Below are positions 17,496 through 25,279 of a stretch of DNA of 64,000 bases, in pieces. The notes under the pieces were generated by a model. It was not told where the DNA came from and ran no database searches. It saw only the letters and a program-made list of their open reading frames with translations. Positions within the stretch are counted from its first letter, which is position 1, and each line of letters begins with the position of its first letter. The translations under genes were made by a program, and so were the position numbers. This DNA is from Rhizobium sp. NFR03 (GTDB lineage: Bacteria; Pseudomonadota; Alphaproteobacteria; Rhizobiales; Rhizobiaceae): positions 186,001 through 250,000 of the forward strand of contig NZ_FOGR01000003.1 in NCBI RefSeq assembly GCF_900111275.1, in the 5' to 3' direction.

Positions 17496-18113
17496 ATGGA
17501 TGCCATCGTGAAGAATTTTCCGTCGCAAACGGACGTTGACGGTCGGCCGTCGCAAAAGGAAGCCGAGGACGCCGTTCGTGTTCTCCTGCGTTGGGCTGGC
17601 GACGATCCGCAGCGCGAGGGCCTGCTCGATACGCCGGCGCGCGTGGTGAAAGCCTACAAGGAACTGTTCTCGGGCTATGATCTCGCTGCAGAGGACGTCC
17701 TGGGCCGCACCTTCGAGGAAGTCGCCGGCTTCGACGATATCGTGCTGGTAAAGGACATTACCTTCCATTCGCATTGCGAGCATCACATGCTGCCGGTCGT
17801 CGGCCGCGCGCATGTCGCCTACCTGCCAGAGGGCCGCGTTCTCGGCCTGTCGAAGATCGCCCGCGTCGTCGACATCTTCGGCCGCCGACTGCAAACGCAG
17901 GAAAGCATGACGGCGCAGATCGCAGGTGCGATCAACGAAACGCTGCGCCCGCGCGGTGTGGCCGTAATGATCGAAGCCGAGCATATGTGCATGGCCATGC
18001 GCGGCGTGCTGAAGCAGGGCTCGACCACACTGACGACGACATTTACCGGATCGTTCAAGACGGATGCGGCCGAGCAGGCACGCTTCATGTCGATGGTGCG
18101 CGGGTTTCGCTGA
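17496..18113 (+). CDS. folE: GTP cyclohydrolase I
   Basis: FolE converts GTP to 7,8-dihydroneopterin triphosphate, the first step of folate (and queuosine precursor) synthesis. The 205-residue protein carries the zinc ligands C94 and H97 in [10 protein letters not shown] and C165 in [10 protein letters not shown]. The substrate-binding [15 protein letters not shown] and the C-terminal TTTFTGSF region are also present. The enzyme normally forms a decamer. The ATG at 17496 is preceded by CAGAGG. The region upstream is a long, structured leader. hisI follows 180 bases downstream on the same strand but with its own spacing, so co-transcription is possible but not certain. Confidence 0.97.
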   Translation: MDAIVKNFPSQTDVDGRPSQKEAEDAVRVLLRWAGDDPQREGLLDTPARVVKAYKELFSGYDLAAEDVLGRTFEEVAGFDDIVLVKDITFHSHCEHHMLPVVGRAHVAYLPEGRVLGLSKIARVVDIFGRRLQTQESMTAQIAGAINETLRPRGVAVMIEAEHMCMAMRGVLKQGSTTLTTTFTGSFKTDAAEQARFMSMVRGFR

Positions 18114-18293
18114 ATCGCCATCCGGTAGCTGGAAGTGGCAAAGGCTGGCAGCGCAATGCGTGCCGGCCTTTCTCACGTCTGGTCTATCCTGTCGTAGATA
18201 ACCGCCATTGTTCCGTTGGCTGCATGGCTGTAAAATTCGAGAAGCACGCGTTTTGATATAGCGCGATCGCTCATTTCAGCCGGAGTTCAATTC

Positions 18294-18746
18294 ATGCCTC
18301 TCGTCTTTGCCCAGCCATCGTCCGATCATGCCCAGGTCGAAGAAGGGCTTGCCTTCACCCCCCGGTTCGATTCGCACGGGCTGGTAACGGCTGTCGTGAC
18401 GGATGCCGAGGACGGCATGTTGCTGATGGTGGCGCACATGAACGCGGAAGCGCTGGCCCTGACCGTCGAGACCGGAATCGCACATTATTACAGCCGATCG
18501 CGCAAGGCGCTCTGGAAGAAGGGTGAAACGTCGGGCAATCTCCAGACGGTCGTCGAATTGCGAACCGACTGTGATCAGGATGCCGTGTGGCTGCGGGTCA
18601 AGGTCGCCGGACATGATGCGACGTGCCACACGGGACGGCGCTCGTGCTTCTACCGCTCGGTGGATATTGCGGATGGCACAGTGACGTTGACCGTGCGCGA
18701 TGATGTCAGGCACTTCGATCCGCATATGGTTTACGATAAGAAATGA
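18294..18746 (+). CDS. hisI: Phosphoribosyl-AMP cyclohydrolase (monofunctional)
   Basis: HisI opens the purine ring of phosphoribosyl-AMP in histidine biosynthesis. The zinc cysteines C93 (TDCDQDAVW), C111 and C118 ([11 protein letters not shown]) align with those known in the archaeal enzyme, and [16 protein letters not shown] is the family signature. The protein is 150 residues and stands alone, without the HisE pyrophosphatase fused as in enterobacteria; this is the normal arrangement in alphaproteobacteria, where hisE sits with the other his genes. It follows folE, an order common in rhizobia. Confidence 0.96.
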   Translation: MPLVFAQPSSDHAQVEEGLAFTPRFDSHGLVTAVVTDAEDGMLLMVAHMNAEALALTVETGIAHYYSRSRKALWKKGETSGNLQTVVELRTDCDQDAVWLRVKVAGHDATCHTGRRSCFYRSVDIADGTVTLTVRDDVRHFDPHMVYDKK

Positions 18747-18875
18747 GCATCTGCTTTTATTTGAGACAGTTCCTGCCGCGGTAAACGAAGTTTCAATGCA
18801 GTTGGCGCTCTAATATCCCGACGTAAGGCCATTGGCTTCCGTTGAGGCCCGGCCGGGTTGGTGGACAGGTGCCCC

Positions 18876-19862
18876 ATGCTGAACTGGACTTTCTCTCGAC
18901 ATGGAACGGGTGCGGAAAATCCGGCACCGCATGACGGCATGGGCAGCGCACCTGCCCGGCACCAGCAGGAAGGGACCGGCCGGACCTTGATCGTCGCTCC
19001 GGAAAAAACACGAATCGCGCTCGCGCTAGGCGGCGGCGCTGCCCGCGGCTGGGCCCATATCGGGGTGCTACGCGCGCTGGACGAGGAGGGCATTCCCGTC
19101 GGCATGATCGCGGGCACCTCGATCGGCGCCCTTGTCGGCGGCTGTTACCTCGCGGGCAAGCTGGACGAGTTGGAGACGTTCGCGCGATCGCTGACCATGC
19201 GGCGCATTGCCGGGTTGCTGGATCTGGCCATCGGCGGCGGCGGGCTTTTTGGCGGTCTGCGGCTGACCAGGCGCATGCAGGAGCATCTCGACGATGTGCT
19301 GATCGAAAACCTCGGCCGGCCATTCGTCGCCATCGCCACGGATATCAAGTCGGGTCATGAAGTCTGGCTTACGGAAGGGTCGCTGATCACGGCCTTGCGG
19401 GCATCCTACGCCCTGCCCGGCATTTTCGAGCCCATCCGTTGCAACGGGCGAATGCTGGTCGATGGCGCGCTGGTCAATCCGGTTCCGGTGTCGGTGTGCC
19501 GCGCTTACGAGCAGCCGCTCGTGGTGGCCGTCAATCTGCAATATGACCTTTACGGTCGCTCGGCCGTTATCAAGCTGCGGGCCGGCGACCCGGTGGCGCA
19601 TCCCGAACACCAGCAGACAGCCACACCCGTCGCGCGCCTCGGCATGACCAGCGTCATGGTCCAGGCCTTCAACGTCATCCAGGATCGCATTTCACGTGCG
19701 AAGCTCGCCGGCGATCCGCCGGACCTTTCGCTTCATCCGAAACTCAGCGATATCGGCCTTTCGGAGTTCCATCGCGCTGGCGAGGCCATCGACCGTGGCT
19801 ATGTGGAAACCAAGAACCGCCTGACCGAACTCAGGCGTCTGCAGGAGACCGTGTTGCGCTGA
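18876..19862 (+). CDS. Patatin-like phospholipase (RssA-like)
   Basis: The protein of about 328 residues has the patatin Ser-Asp dyad: the oxyanion loop GGGAARGWAHIG, the nucleophile elbow GTSIGAL, and DGALVNPVPV supplying the aspartate. It is a single-domain member of the bacterial RssA/NTE-like group, predicted to hydrolyse acyl-ester lipids in the cytoplasm or at the inner membrane. The first 45 residues are hydrophilic and poorly conserved. I use the ATG at 18876; a TTG at 18858 and a GTG at 18861 are also in frame, with no strong ribosome site to decide. It has no operon partner beyond hisI upstream. Confidence 0.88.
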   Translation: MLNWTFSRHGTGAENPAPHDGMGSAPARHQQEGTGRTLIVAPEKTRIALALGGGAARGWAHIGVLRALDEEGIPVGMIAGTSIGALVGGCYLAGKLDELETFARSLTMRRIAGLLDLAIGGGGLFGGLRLTRRMQEHLDDVLIENLGRPFVAIATDIKSGHEVWLTEGSLITALRASYALPGIFEPIRCNGRMLVDGALVNPVPVSVCRAYEQPLVVAVNLQYDLYGRSAVIKLRAGDPVAHPEHQQTATPVARLGMTSVMVQAFNVIQDRISRAKLAGDPPDLSLHPKLSDIGLSEFHRAGEAIDRGYVETKNRLTELRRLQETVLR

Positions 19863-19890
19863 TCGCACATGACGGTCTCCCGTTCACGTC

Positions 19891-20319
19891 TCAGCCAGCG
19901 ATATAGGCCTTGATCTCGCGGGTCTCATGCTCGATGGCGCGGATATGGCTGCGCACGGCATCGCCGATCGAGACGATACCGACGAGACGGCCATTGCGGG
20001 CGACGGGCAGATGGCGAGCGCGGCGGCTGTTCATGATTTCCATGACGGCTTCGATTTCCATTTCCTCATGGCATGTATGGACATCGCGGCACATGACCTC
20101 TGCCACTTTCCGGTCGAGGCACTCGGCGCCGTAACGCGCGATAGCGGCCACCACGTCACGCTCCGCCAGCAGACCGATAATCTCCTGCCGGTCATCCAGC
20201 ACAACGATCGCCCCGATCCGGTTTTCCTCAAGGAGCGCCGCTGCGTCCCGCACGGCCTTGTCCAATGCGATGGTCACGACCTTGCGGCCCTTCTCGTCCA
20301 GTATCCTCTTCACCGTCAT
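19891..20319 (-). CDS. CBS-pair domain protein
   Basis: The 142-residue protein consists of two tandem CBS motifs (about residues 10-65 and 75-130) and little else. Typical text is RIGAIVVLDDRQEIIGLLAERDVVAAI and RHLPVARNGRLVGIVSIGDAVR, each broken by the expected GI-hhDhh turn. Such CBS-only proteins bind adenine nucleotides (AMP, ATP, NADH or SAM) and sense energy state, but the target is unknown. A strong GGGAGG ribosome site precedes the ATG at 20319; a much longer in-frame extension is rejected because it lacks conservation. It is convergent with the patatin gene. Confidence 0.9.
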   Translation of the reverse strand: MTVKRILDEKGRKVVTIALDKAVRDAAALLEENRIGAIVVLDDRQEIIGLLAERDVVAAIARYGAECLDRKVAEVMCRDVHTCHEEMEIEAVMEIMNSRRARHLPVARNGRLVGIVSIGDAVRSHIRAIEHETREIKAYIAG

Positions 20320-20426
20320 TCGAAACCTCCCGTTTCCGACGCGCCTGAGACAGTTTGACGCAGGCAAAGAATAGCCCATCCGTCGCGAAACGGAAATGCG
20401 GACAACCTGATTTTCAGGCCCGGCTT

Positions 20427-21353
20427 TCAGTCCTGCTGCGCGCGTCCGCCATATCCATCTTGTGGATCGATCAGGCCGAAGAACAGGAAGCCGAAGAGAA
20501 AGCCGCCGATATGGGCTTCCCATGCGATGCCGGCACCACCATCGAGCGTGAACATACCAAGCCCGATCAGGAGGTTCGTCGCGAACCAGACTCCGGCGAA
20601 GAAGAGGACAGATCGATTCGACAAAGCCTCTTTGATGGTGAGGAGCGGATTTCGATGGGCGAACTGGCGGCTGATGCGGCCGCTCGGCGAGAAGACGAAG
20701 CGTGCGGCCGCACCCATCAGGCCGGCGACCACACCCGAAGCGCCGATGACGACGGTCATATCGCCCCAGTGAAGGGCGAGGTGCAGCCCGACCGCCGCAA
20801 TGGCGGAAAGACACCAGAAGACCGCCAGCCTGCCCGCGCCGATCCGGCGAACGACCGGCGCACCGAAGGCGAGCATCCAGAAGGCGTTGAAGATGAGGTG
20901 TTCCCACGAGCCGTGCAGGAAGGAATAGGTGACGGGCGTCCAGAGCCAGGCCAGTCCCTGTTCTGCCAGCGGGTGATCGTATCGGGCCGGCAGAAACGCG
21001 AAGTTGAAGATCAATTCGTCATCGATTTCGACCGAAAGCAGATACGTGCGCACGGCATGGATGACGACGAGAACCGTCAGGATCCAGACAAGGCTCGATG
21101 GCAGGTTGAAGGCGGGCTCGCGAGCAGCTGGCTCCGGCCCGTATCCAGCTTCATCGAACTGGTCTGTTTCAGGCGGCCCCTGCCGATCCGTCGCGTTCCC
21201 CTCTGCGCCTTCCTGCCTTGCGCCTTGTGATATCGCCTTCGCCGCCGGGCTGGCGGCTTCCGTTCCCTCGTCAGCGTGTCCGTCCATCGCGGGAGATTCG
21301 GGATGTCGCGGCGTGTCGGGCAGTGGCACGTTGTCTCGGTCGGTCATGGTCAT
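20427..21353 (-). CDS. Rhomboid family intramembrane serine protease
   Basis: This 308-residue protein has an 80-residue acidic, disordered cytoplasmic N-terminus followed by six or seven transmembrane helices. The catalytic dyad is intact: Ser206 in VVIGASGVVAGLMG and His281 in WEAHIGGFLFG. The H-x-x-x-N oxyanion motif is seen as HGSWEHLIFNAF (H152, N156). Rhomboids cleave other membrane proteins within or near their transmembrane segments. The substrate is not predictable. The gene is preceded by the CBS protein in the downstream direction (107-base gap) and is divergent from the PAS_5 gene. Confidence 0.9.
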   Translation of the reverse strand: MTMTDRDNVPLPDTPRHPESPAMDGHADEGTEAASPAAKAISQGARQEGAEGNATDRQGPPETDQFDEAGYGPEPAAREPAFNLPSSLVWILTVLVVIHAVRTYLLSVEIDDELIFNFAFLPARYDHPLAEQGLAWLWTPVTYSFLHGSWEHLIFNAFWMLAFGAPVVRRIGAGRLAVFWCLSAIAAVGLHLALHWGDMTVVIGASGVVAGLMGAAARFVFSPSGRISRQFAHRNPLLTIKEALSNRSVLFFAGVWFATNLLIGLGMFTLDGGAGIAWEAHIGGFLFGFLFFGLIDPQDGYGGRAQQD

Positions 21354-21624
21354 ATGCTTTCGGTCGTCGGGTGCGAGCGGCGTTTATCCCCTGCCCAGCT
21401 GCGGCTGGCAAGCACCCGTCTCTTCCATAGAGAGACCTTCCCGAAGGCGAACTTCCGAAACGTCGTCGTCGTTCACCAACTTCCGGGATGCCTATCGAGA
21501 AGGACGCCTCGTTATCCTTAACGAGGACTTGGCACGCGACTTGCGAGACACGGGTTGCAGCACGCCAACAGGCTCCTCATCGCTCCGATGCAGGACGGTT
21601 GTGCGCCAAAGCGGGACGATCGAC

Positions 21625-22266
21625 ATGAAGACGCGCACATCGGCCGATATATTCCGGTATTGGCAGAGCCTCCGCAGCAACGGCCGCATTCCGTCCCGTG
21701 ATCAGCTCGATCCCGGCGCGATCCGTTATGCCCTCCCGGATGTCTTCATTCTCGAAGACGTCGAGACCACCCGTGGTCGCGTGGCATCTCCCCGGTTTCG
21801 TCTGGCCGGCACGCGCCTTTGCTCCCTGTTCGTGCGCGAACTGCGCGGTGCCCGGCTCGACAGTCTCTGGTCCTCTGCAGATATGGAGGCTTTATCCGCC
21901 GTTACAGGCAGGGTGATGCTCGCGGGTGAACCTGCCCTGATCGCCGCATCCGGCACAACCGCGCAGGGCGATCATTTGGCCATCGAACTCGTCCTTCTGC
22001 CCCTCCGCTCGGGAGACGGCGGGAACGACAGGATCTTCGGTTCGCTCACCCCGGTGTCGCGACCGGTCTGGATCGGAGCACAGCCCCTGCCCTTCCTGTC
22101 CCTCGATCATGCCGAATTTCCGGACCGGGACGCAGTGGTTACGGAGATTTCGCCACGGGTAGCGGTCGCGCGCAGCTTCGCGTCTCAAACACGTGATTCG
22201 GCGCTTCGTCAGGTGCTCGCTCGGGTCATGCACCTCTCGGTCATGGATGGCGGCAAGGAACGATGA
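21625..22266 (+). CDS. PAS_5 domain protein (alphaproteobacterial PAS-like sensor fragment)
   Basis: The 213-residue protein matches the PAS_5 family, which is mostly found alone in alphaproteobacteria: FRYWQSLRSNGRIPSRDQLDP near the N-terminus, the ALPDVFILEDV strand, then FRLAGTRLCSLFVRELRGARL, split by the cofactor-binding type turn, and a C-terminal strand pair. No output domain is attached, so it is probably a signal-input or protein-interaction module. The ATG at 21625 is chosen because the conserved domain starts there. A PilZ-domain gene follows 72 bases downstream, hinting at a common link to c-di-GMP-controlled surface behaviour (inference). Confidence 0.85.
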   Translation: MKTRTSADIFRYWQSLRSNGRIPSRDQLDPGAIRYALPDVFILEDVETTRGRVASPRFRLAGTRLCSLFVRELRGARLDSLWSSADMEALSAVTGRVMLAGEPALIAASGTTAQGDHLAIELVLLPLRSGDGGNDRIFGSLTPVSRPVWIGAQPLPFLSLDHAEFPDRDAVVTEISPRVAVARSFASQTRDSALRQVLARVMHLSVMDGGKER

Positions 22267-22338
22267 GGTTGCATTCGAAGACTCTATTAACCCGGGTCGA
22301 GTATTCCTGATGACGCAAAGTCCAACGGGCGCGTCGCT

Positions 22339-22947
22339 ATGTTTAATTTCAATCAATCCCGCGCAGCGACGTCGAAGCCGCATGATGAAGGCTCGTTCCA
22401 GCGCGTCACCGTGAATCTCGGTGGCCGCCTCATGCTTGCCAATCATGAAGAATATGACTGCATCGCCACGGAAATGTCGCCCGGCGACGTGTTCCTTGCC
22501 ACAACCGCGCGCCCGCGGATCGGCGAACGTGTGATTGCCTATGTCGATCATGTCGGTCGCATTGAAGGGCTGGTATCGCGGCTGGCCGACGGGTCCTTTA
22601 CGGTTCGCATCAATGCCACCGAGCGCAAACGCGACAAGCTCGCGGCCCAGCTGACCTGGATTGCCAACAAGCACGAACTCGGCCTGCCGGAAGACCGTCG
22701 TCACGACCGACTGGCGCCGCGCAAGACCCAGACGGAAATCACGCTGGAAGACGGCACGCGTTACGCCTGCCGTATCATCGACCTTTCGCTCTCCGGTGCC
22801 GCCGTCGATACGGAATACCGTTTCGAACTCGGCACGCCCATGCTGCTCGGCAACATGCGCGGACGCATCGTGCGTCACTTCCAGGAAGGTGTCGCCATCG
22901 AGTTTCTGGGCGTCCAGTCTCGCGATACGCTGCGCGAATTCCTCTGA
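22339..22947 (+). CDS. PilZ domain protein (c-di-GMP effector), probably two PilZ folds
   Basis: This 202-residue protein has an N-terminal PilZ-like barrel (QRVTVNLGGRLMLANHEEYDCIATEMSPG region) without the full binding motif, and a second PilZ domain carrying the R-x-x-x-R element as DRRHDRLAPR and the D/N-x-S-x-x-G element as DLSLSGAAV. The second domain should therefore bind cyclic di-GMP. Such double-PilZ proteins regulate motility or exopolysaccharide in rhizobia. It follows the PAS_5 gene and precedes, after an AT-rich gap, a LapG-type protease gene, itself a family often tied to c-di-GMP control. Confidence 0.9.
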   Translation: MFNFNQSRAATSKPHDEGSFQRVTVNLGGRLMLANHEEYDCIATEMSPGDVFLATTARPRIGERVIAYVDHVGRIEGLVSRLADGSFTVRINATERKRDKLAAQLTWIANKHELGLPEDRRHDRLAPRKTQTEITLEDGTRYACRIIDLSLSGAAVDTEYRFELGTPMLLGNMRGRIVRHFQEGVAIEFLGVQSRDTLREFL

Positions 22948-23172
22948 TACTTCCCCTCCTCGACATCCGACAGGCGTAGTCCGCCCTTGTAGCGGATATG
23001 CTTTCTGCGCGTTTTCAGCGATCGGCTGCCGCTGTTCGACAGCGTGCGCCCGACGCAACATGGCCGGCGCCTCTTCTCCGAGCCGATGATCTCCGCTTAC
23101 AAAGCCCACAACAGGCCTTTCGAGATTATCCTAACCAGATGATGAACAAAAACGCGGCCAAATTCCCATTAC

Positions 23173-23192
23173 TGGACGCAGGCCTGCGTCCA
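23173..23192. repeat. Perfect 20-bp palindrome
   Basis: The sequence tggacgcaggcctgcgtcca reads the same on both strands with no spacer. It lies 225 bases after the PilZ stop and about 290 bases before the BTLCP start. It is not followed by a T tract, so it is more like a dimeric-regulator operator than a terminator. It is too long to be expected by chance in a 64-kb window. Confidence 0.8.
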
Positions 23193-23442
23193 AACACGTC
23201 CGCCTTCCCAGCTTGAACACGTGCAGACCGCAGGCGACCGCCTGTCCGAATTTACCATTTTTCTTCAGTAAAACTGTGCTTTAGCCAATTCGCGTCGTCC
23301 GCAGCTTACTGACTTCCATAAAATTTTCGACGAATTTTCCTAAAACACTCTTCAAATACAATTTCAATTTTCTTCGTCTTTTATATTCAGTTTATCCGCA
23401 TTTGTACTTTGTTTTACTTCGCATTTTTGGCTGAGGTCAAAG

Positions 23443-23481
23443 TGTCCGTGTCATTCTGTGCCTGTAACGGGGACACGGACA
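23443..23481 (+). promoter_or_regulatory. Start-proximal inverted repeat that can mask the ribosome site of the BTLCP gene
   Basis: Arms tgtccgtgtc (23443-23452) and gacacggaca (23472-23481) pair perfectly over 10 bp around a 19-base loop. The second arm ends directly against the ATG at 23482 and overlaps the GGGGACA ribosome-site region, so folding of the mRNA would restrict initiation. It could be a translational switch or thermometer-like hairpin. Confidence 0.5.
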
Positions 23482-24093
23482 ATGACAAGAACAACAAGCT
23501 TCAAAGCAGGCATCTTCGGCGCACTCGGCTTTCTGGTCCTCACGACCTCCGCAGTCGCATTCCCAGCGAACATGGAAACGGAAGGCCCGACCAATCCGCC
23601 TGTCGGACATTACGAATTCTGCCGCACGGCACCGGACGAATGCCGCGCCAACCCGACCAAAGCCGCGCCGATGACACTGACGCGCGAGACATGGAAGACT
23701 ATTCTGGAGGTCAACTACGACGTGAACGAGCAGATCACGCCGATGACGGACAAGGAAATCTACGGTGTCGAAGAGCATTGGGCTTACCCGGATACCGTCG
23801 GCGATTGCGAGGATTACGTTCTTCTGAAGCGTCGCGAGCTGATGCAGGCCGGCATTGCTCCCGGCAACCTGCTCATCACGGTGGTGCTTCAGCCAAACGG
23901 CGACGGCCATGCGGTGCTGACCGTGCGCACGGACCGTGGCGACTTCATTCTCGACAATATGCGCAGCAAGGTGCTGATCTGGTCGGACACGGAGTACACC
24001 TATCTGAAGCGCCAGTCGGTGGAAAACGCAGGCCGGTGGGTCAAGCTGCAGGATGGTCGCGCCGTCGCCGTCGGTAGCGTTCGCACACAGTAA
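23482..24093 (+). CDS. Bacterial transglutaminase-like cysteine proteinase (BTLCP, LapG-type), exported
   Basis: The 203-residue protein has a signal peptide ending near A26 (VLTTSAVA) and a BTLCP domain with catalytic Cys109 (VGDCEDYVLLKRREL), His143 (GDGHAVLTV) and Asp158 (FILDNM) in the right order. LapG of this family cleaves large adhesins in the periplasm and is held inactive by the c-di-GMP receptor LapD. Many rhizobial members are orphans with unknown targets. No lapD or adhesin gene is adjacent, but a PilZ gene is the upstream neighbour. The ATG at 23482 directly follows an inverted repeat and was preferred over an earlier in-frame codon because the signal peptide begins here. Confidence 0.88.
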   Translation: MTRTTSFKAGIFGALGFLVLTTSAVAFPANMETEGPTNPPVGHYEFCRTAPDECRANPTKAAPMTLTRETWKTILEVNYDVNEQITPMTDKEIYGVEEHWAYPDTVGDCEDYVLLKRRELMQAGIAPGNLLITVVLQPNGDGHAVLTVRTDRGDFILDNMRSKVLIWSDTEYTYLKRQSVENAGRWVKLQDGRAVAVGSVRTQ

Positions 24094-24172
24094 GTCCCGG
24101 CCAGGCGACACCCCTTATTCCAGCACGTAAGTTTGGGTCTGCACGGTGATCCCCGTCATCGGCGACCCTCTC

Positions 24173-24206
24173 GGCCGGCTCCGCTGTCCCCGGAGCCGGC
24201 CTTTTT
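24173..24206 (+). terminator. Intrinsic terminator after the BTLCP gene
   Basis: Perfect 10-bp arms ggccggctcc (24173-24182) and ggagccggcc (24192-24201) are followed directly by five T residues. It is a strong classical rho-independent terminator, 80 bases after the stop. Confidence 0.9.
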
Positions 24207-24378
24207 CATGCGCATCCATCGGTACATTCGGTTTACGTAAAATTAACCTTCTTCCCCCAGCCTGATACCGTATCGATTTGCGGTTCGTTCATCCGTGCCC
24301 ATCGATCCTGTGGAGGTCGAACACGTGTCGGCTCGACACAGGCGCGCGCCGCGCCGGGAGGGATGCTGGAACGACTGG

Positions 24379-25134
24379 ATGACCACTTCGTCAGAGCTCG
24401 CTGCGACATCCGCACCATCCGGCCCGACCTTCGGCAATCCGGGCTCCCGCCTTCTGCTGCGTGCAGGCATGATGCTCGGAATTCTCGCCGGCCTGACGGT
24501 GGCCATCTGCGTCGGCGGTGAGCGCCTCGGCAAGACGCTTGCCCTCGGCGGCAACACCACCAGCACGGACGACAACAATATCGTGATCGGCACCGATCAC
24601 CTGCGACTGCCATCCAACCACATCCGTTTTGCCGAACAGCGCCAGACAGGCTCTGCCGAGCGGGTCGATCTGTACGCCACATGGCCGGAGTTGCAGGGCT
24701 ACAGCGACGAGACGCGAAACCGTTTCAACGATGTTACGCGCACCGATGGCCTGATCTTCCTGCAGATCTCCCAGAGCACCATGTCACGAGATATGTCGGG
24801 CCGGATCGCGCCGATCTACAGCCATCTGTTCGAGGGAAACCCGTCGGAGGGGCCCGCAGGCCTGACGGCGCACCGAATGAAGGCCGGATCCGGCTACGCC
24901 GCTGAAGTTTTCTTTACCGGCCCTCCCGGAAGCGCAGGGGCATCCGGTGATTACGGCATTCGCTGCATCCTGCCGGAGCGCCCGGAGCTTGCAACCAGCG
25001 CGGACTGCCAGCGCGACGTCCACGCGGGCCAAGACCTTGTTGTGCTTTACCGGTTCTCCAGCCAATTGCTGCCACAATGGCGCGCCATCGACGATGCTGT
25101 TCTCCACTTCGTCGAGGCGAAGCTTGTTCGCTGA
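24379..25134 (+). CDS. Single-pass membrane-anchored hypothetical protein
   Basis: I do not recognise a named family for this protein of about 251 residues. A short cytoplasmic N-terminus is followed by one hydrophobic helix (LLLRAGMMLGILAGLTVAIC). A periplasmic domain of about 200 residues follows, containing NHIRFAEQRQ, VDLYATWPELQGYS, IFLQISQSTMSRDMSGR and a C-terminal domain with two cysteines (GIRCILPER, SADCQRDV) that could form a disulfide. It is conserved in rhizobia to my recollection. The start could instead be the GTG at 24295, which adds 28 hydrophilic residues; the ATG at 24379 gives a cleaner N-in anchor. Confidence 0.65.
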   Translation: MTTSSELAATSAPSGPTFGNPGSRLLLRAGMMLGILAGLTVAICVGGERLGKTLALGGNTTSTDDNNIVIGTDHLRLPSNHIRFAEQRQTGSAERVDLYATWPELQGYSDETRNRFNDVTRTDGLIFLQISQSTMSRDMSGRIAPIYSHLFEGNPSEGPAGLTAHRMKAGSGYAAEVFFTGPPGSAGASGDYGIRCILPERPELATSADCQRDVHAGQDLVVLYRFSSQLLPQWRAIDDAVLHFVEAKLVR

Positions 25135-25279
25135 CGCATTCGTCAGGCCAGTTCGGCATCTGTGCCGATTTTGAAACCAATCCTTCATCATAAACCGATT
25201 GGTAACGCTGTGAGGATAAAGTCTGGGGAACGGTCGTCCGTAGGGGGGCGATGCCCGGAAGACAATTTTTGATCTGAGA

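Larger units (their letters stand above)
22948..23481. other. 534-bp intergenic region with AT-rich tract, palindrome and leader hairpin
   Basis: No convincing gene is present. The stretch holds a perfect 20-bp palindrome (23173-23192) and a small hairpin, caggc/gcctg at 23231-23244. A markedly AT-rich tract at about 23260-23440, rich in A and T runs, is unlike the GC-rich surroundings. Finally there is a 10-bp inverted repeat touching the start codon of the downstream gene (23443-23481). The layout looks like a heavily regulated promoter region for the BTLCP protease gene. Confidence 0.55.
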
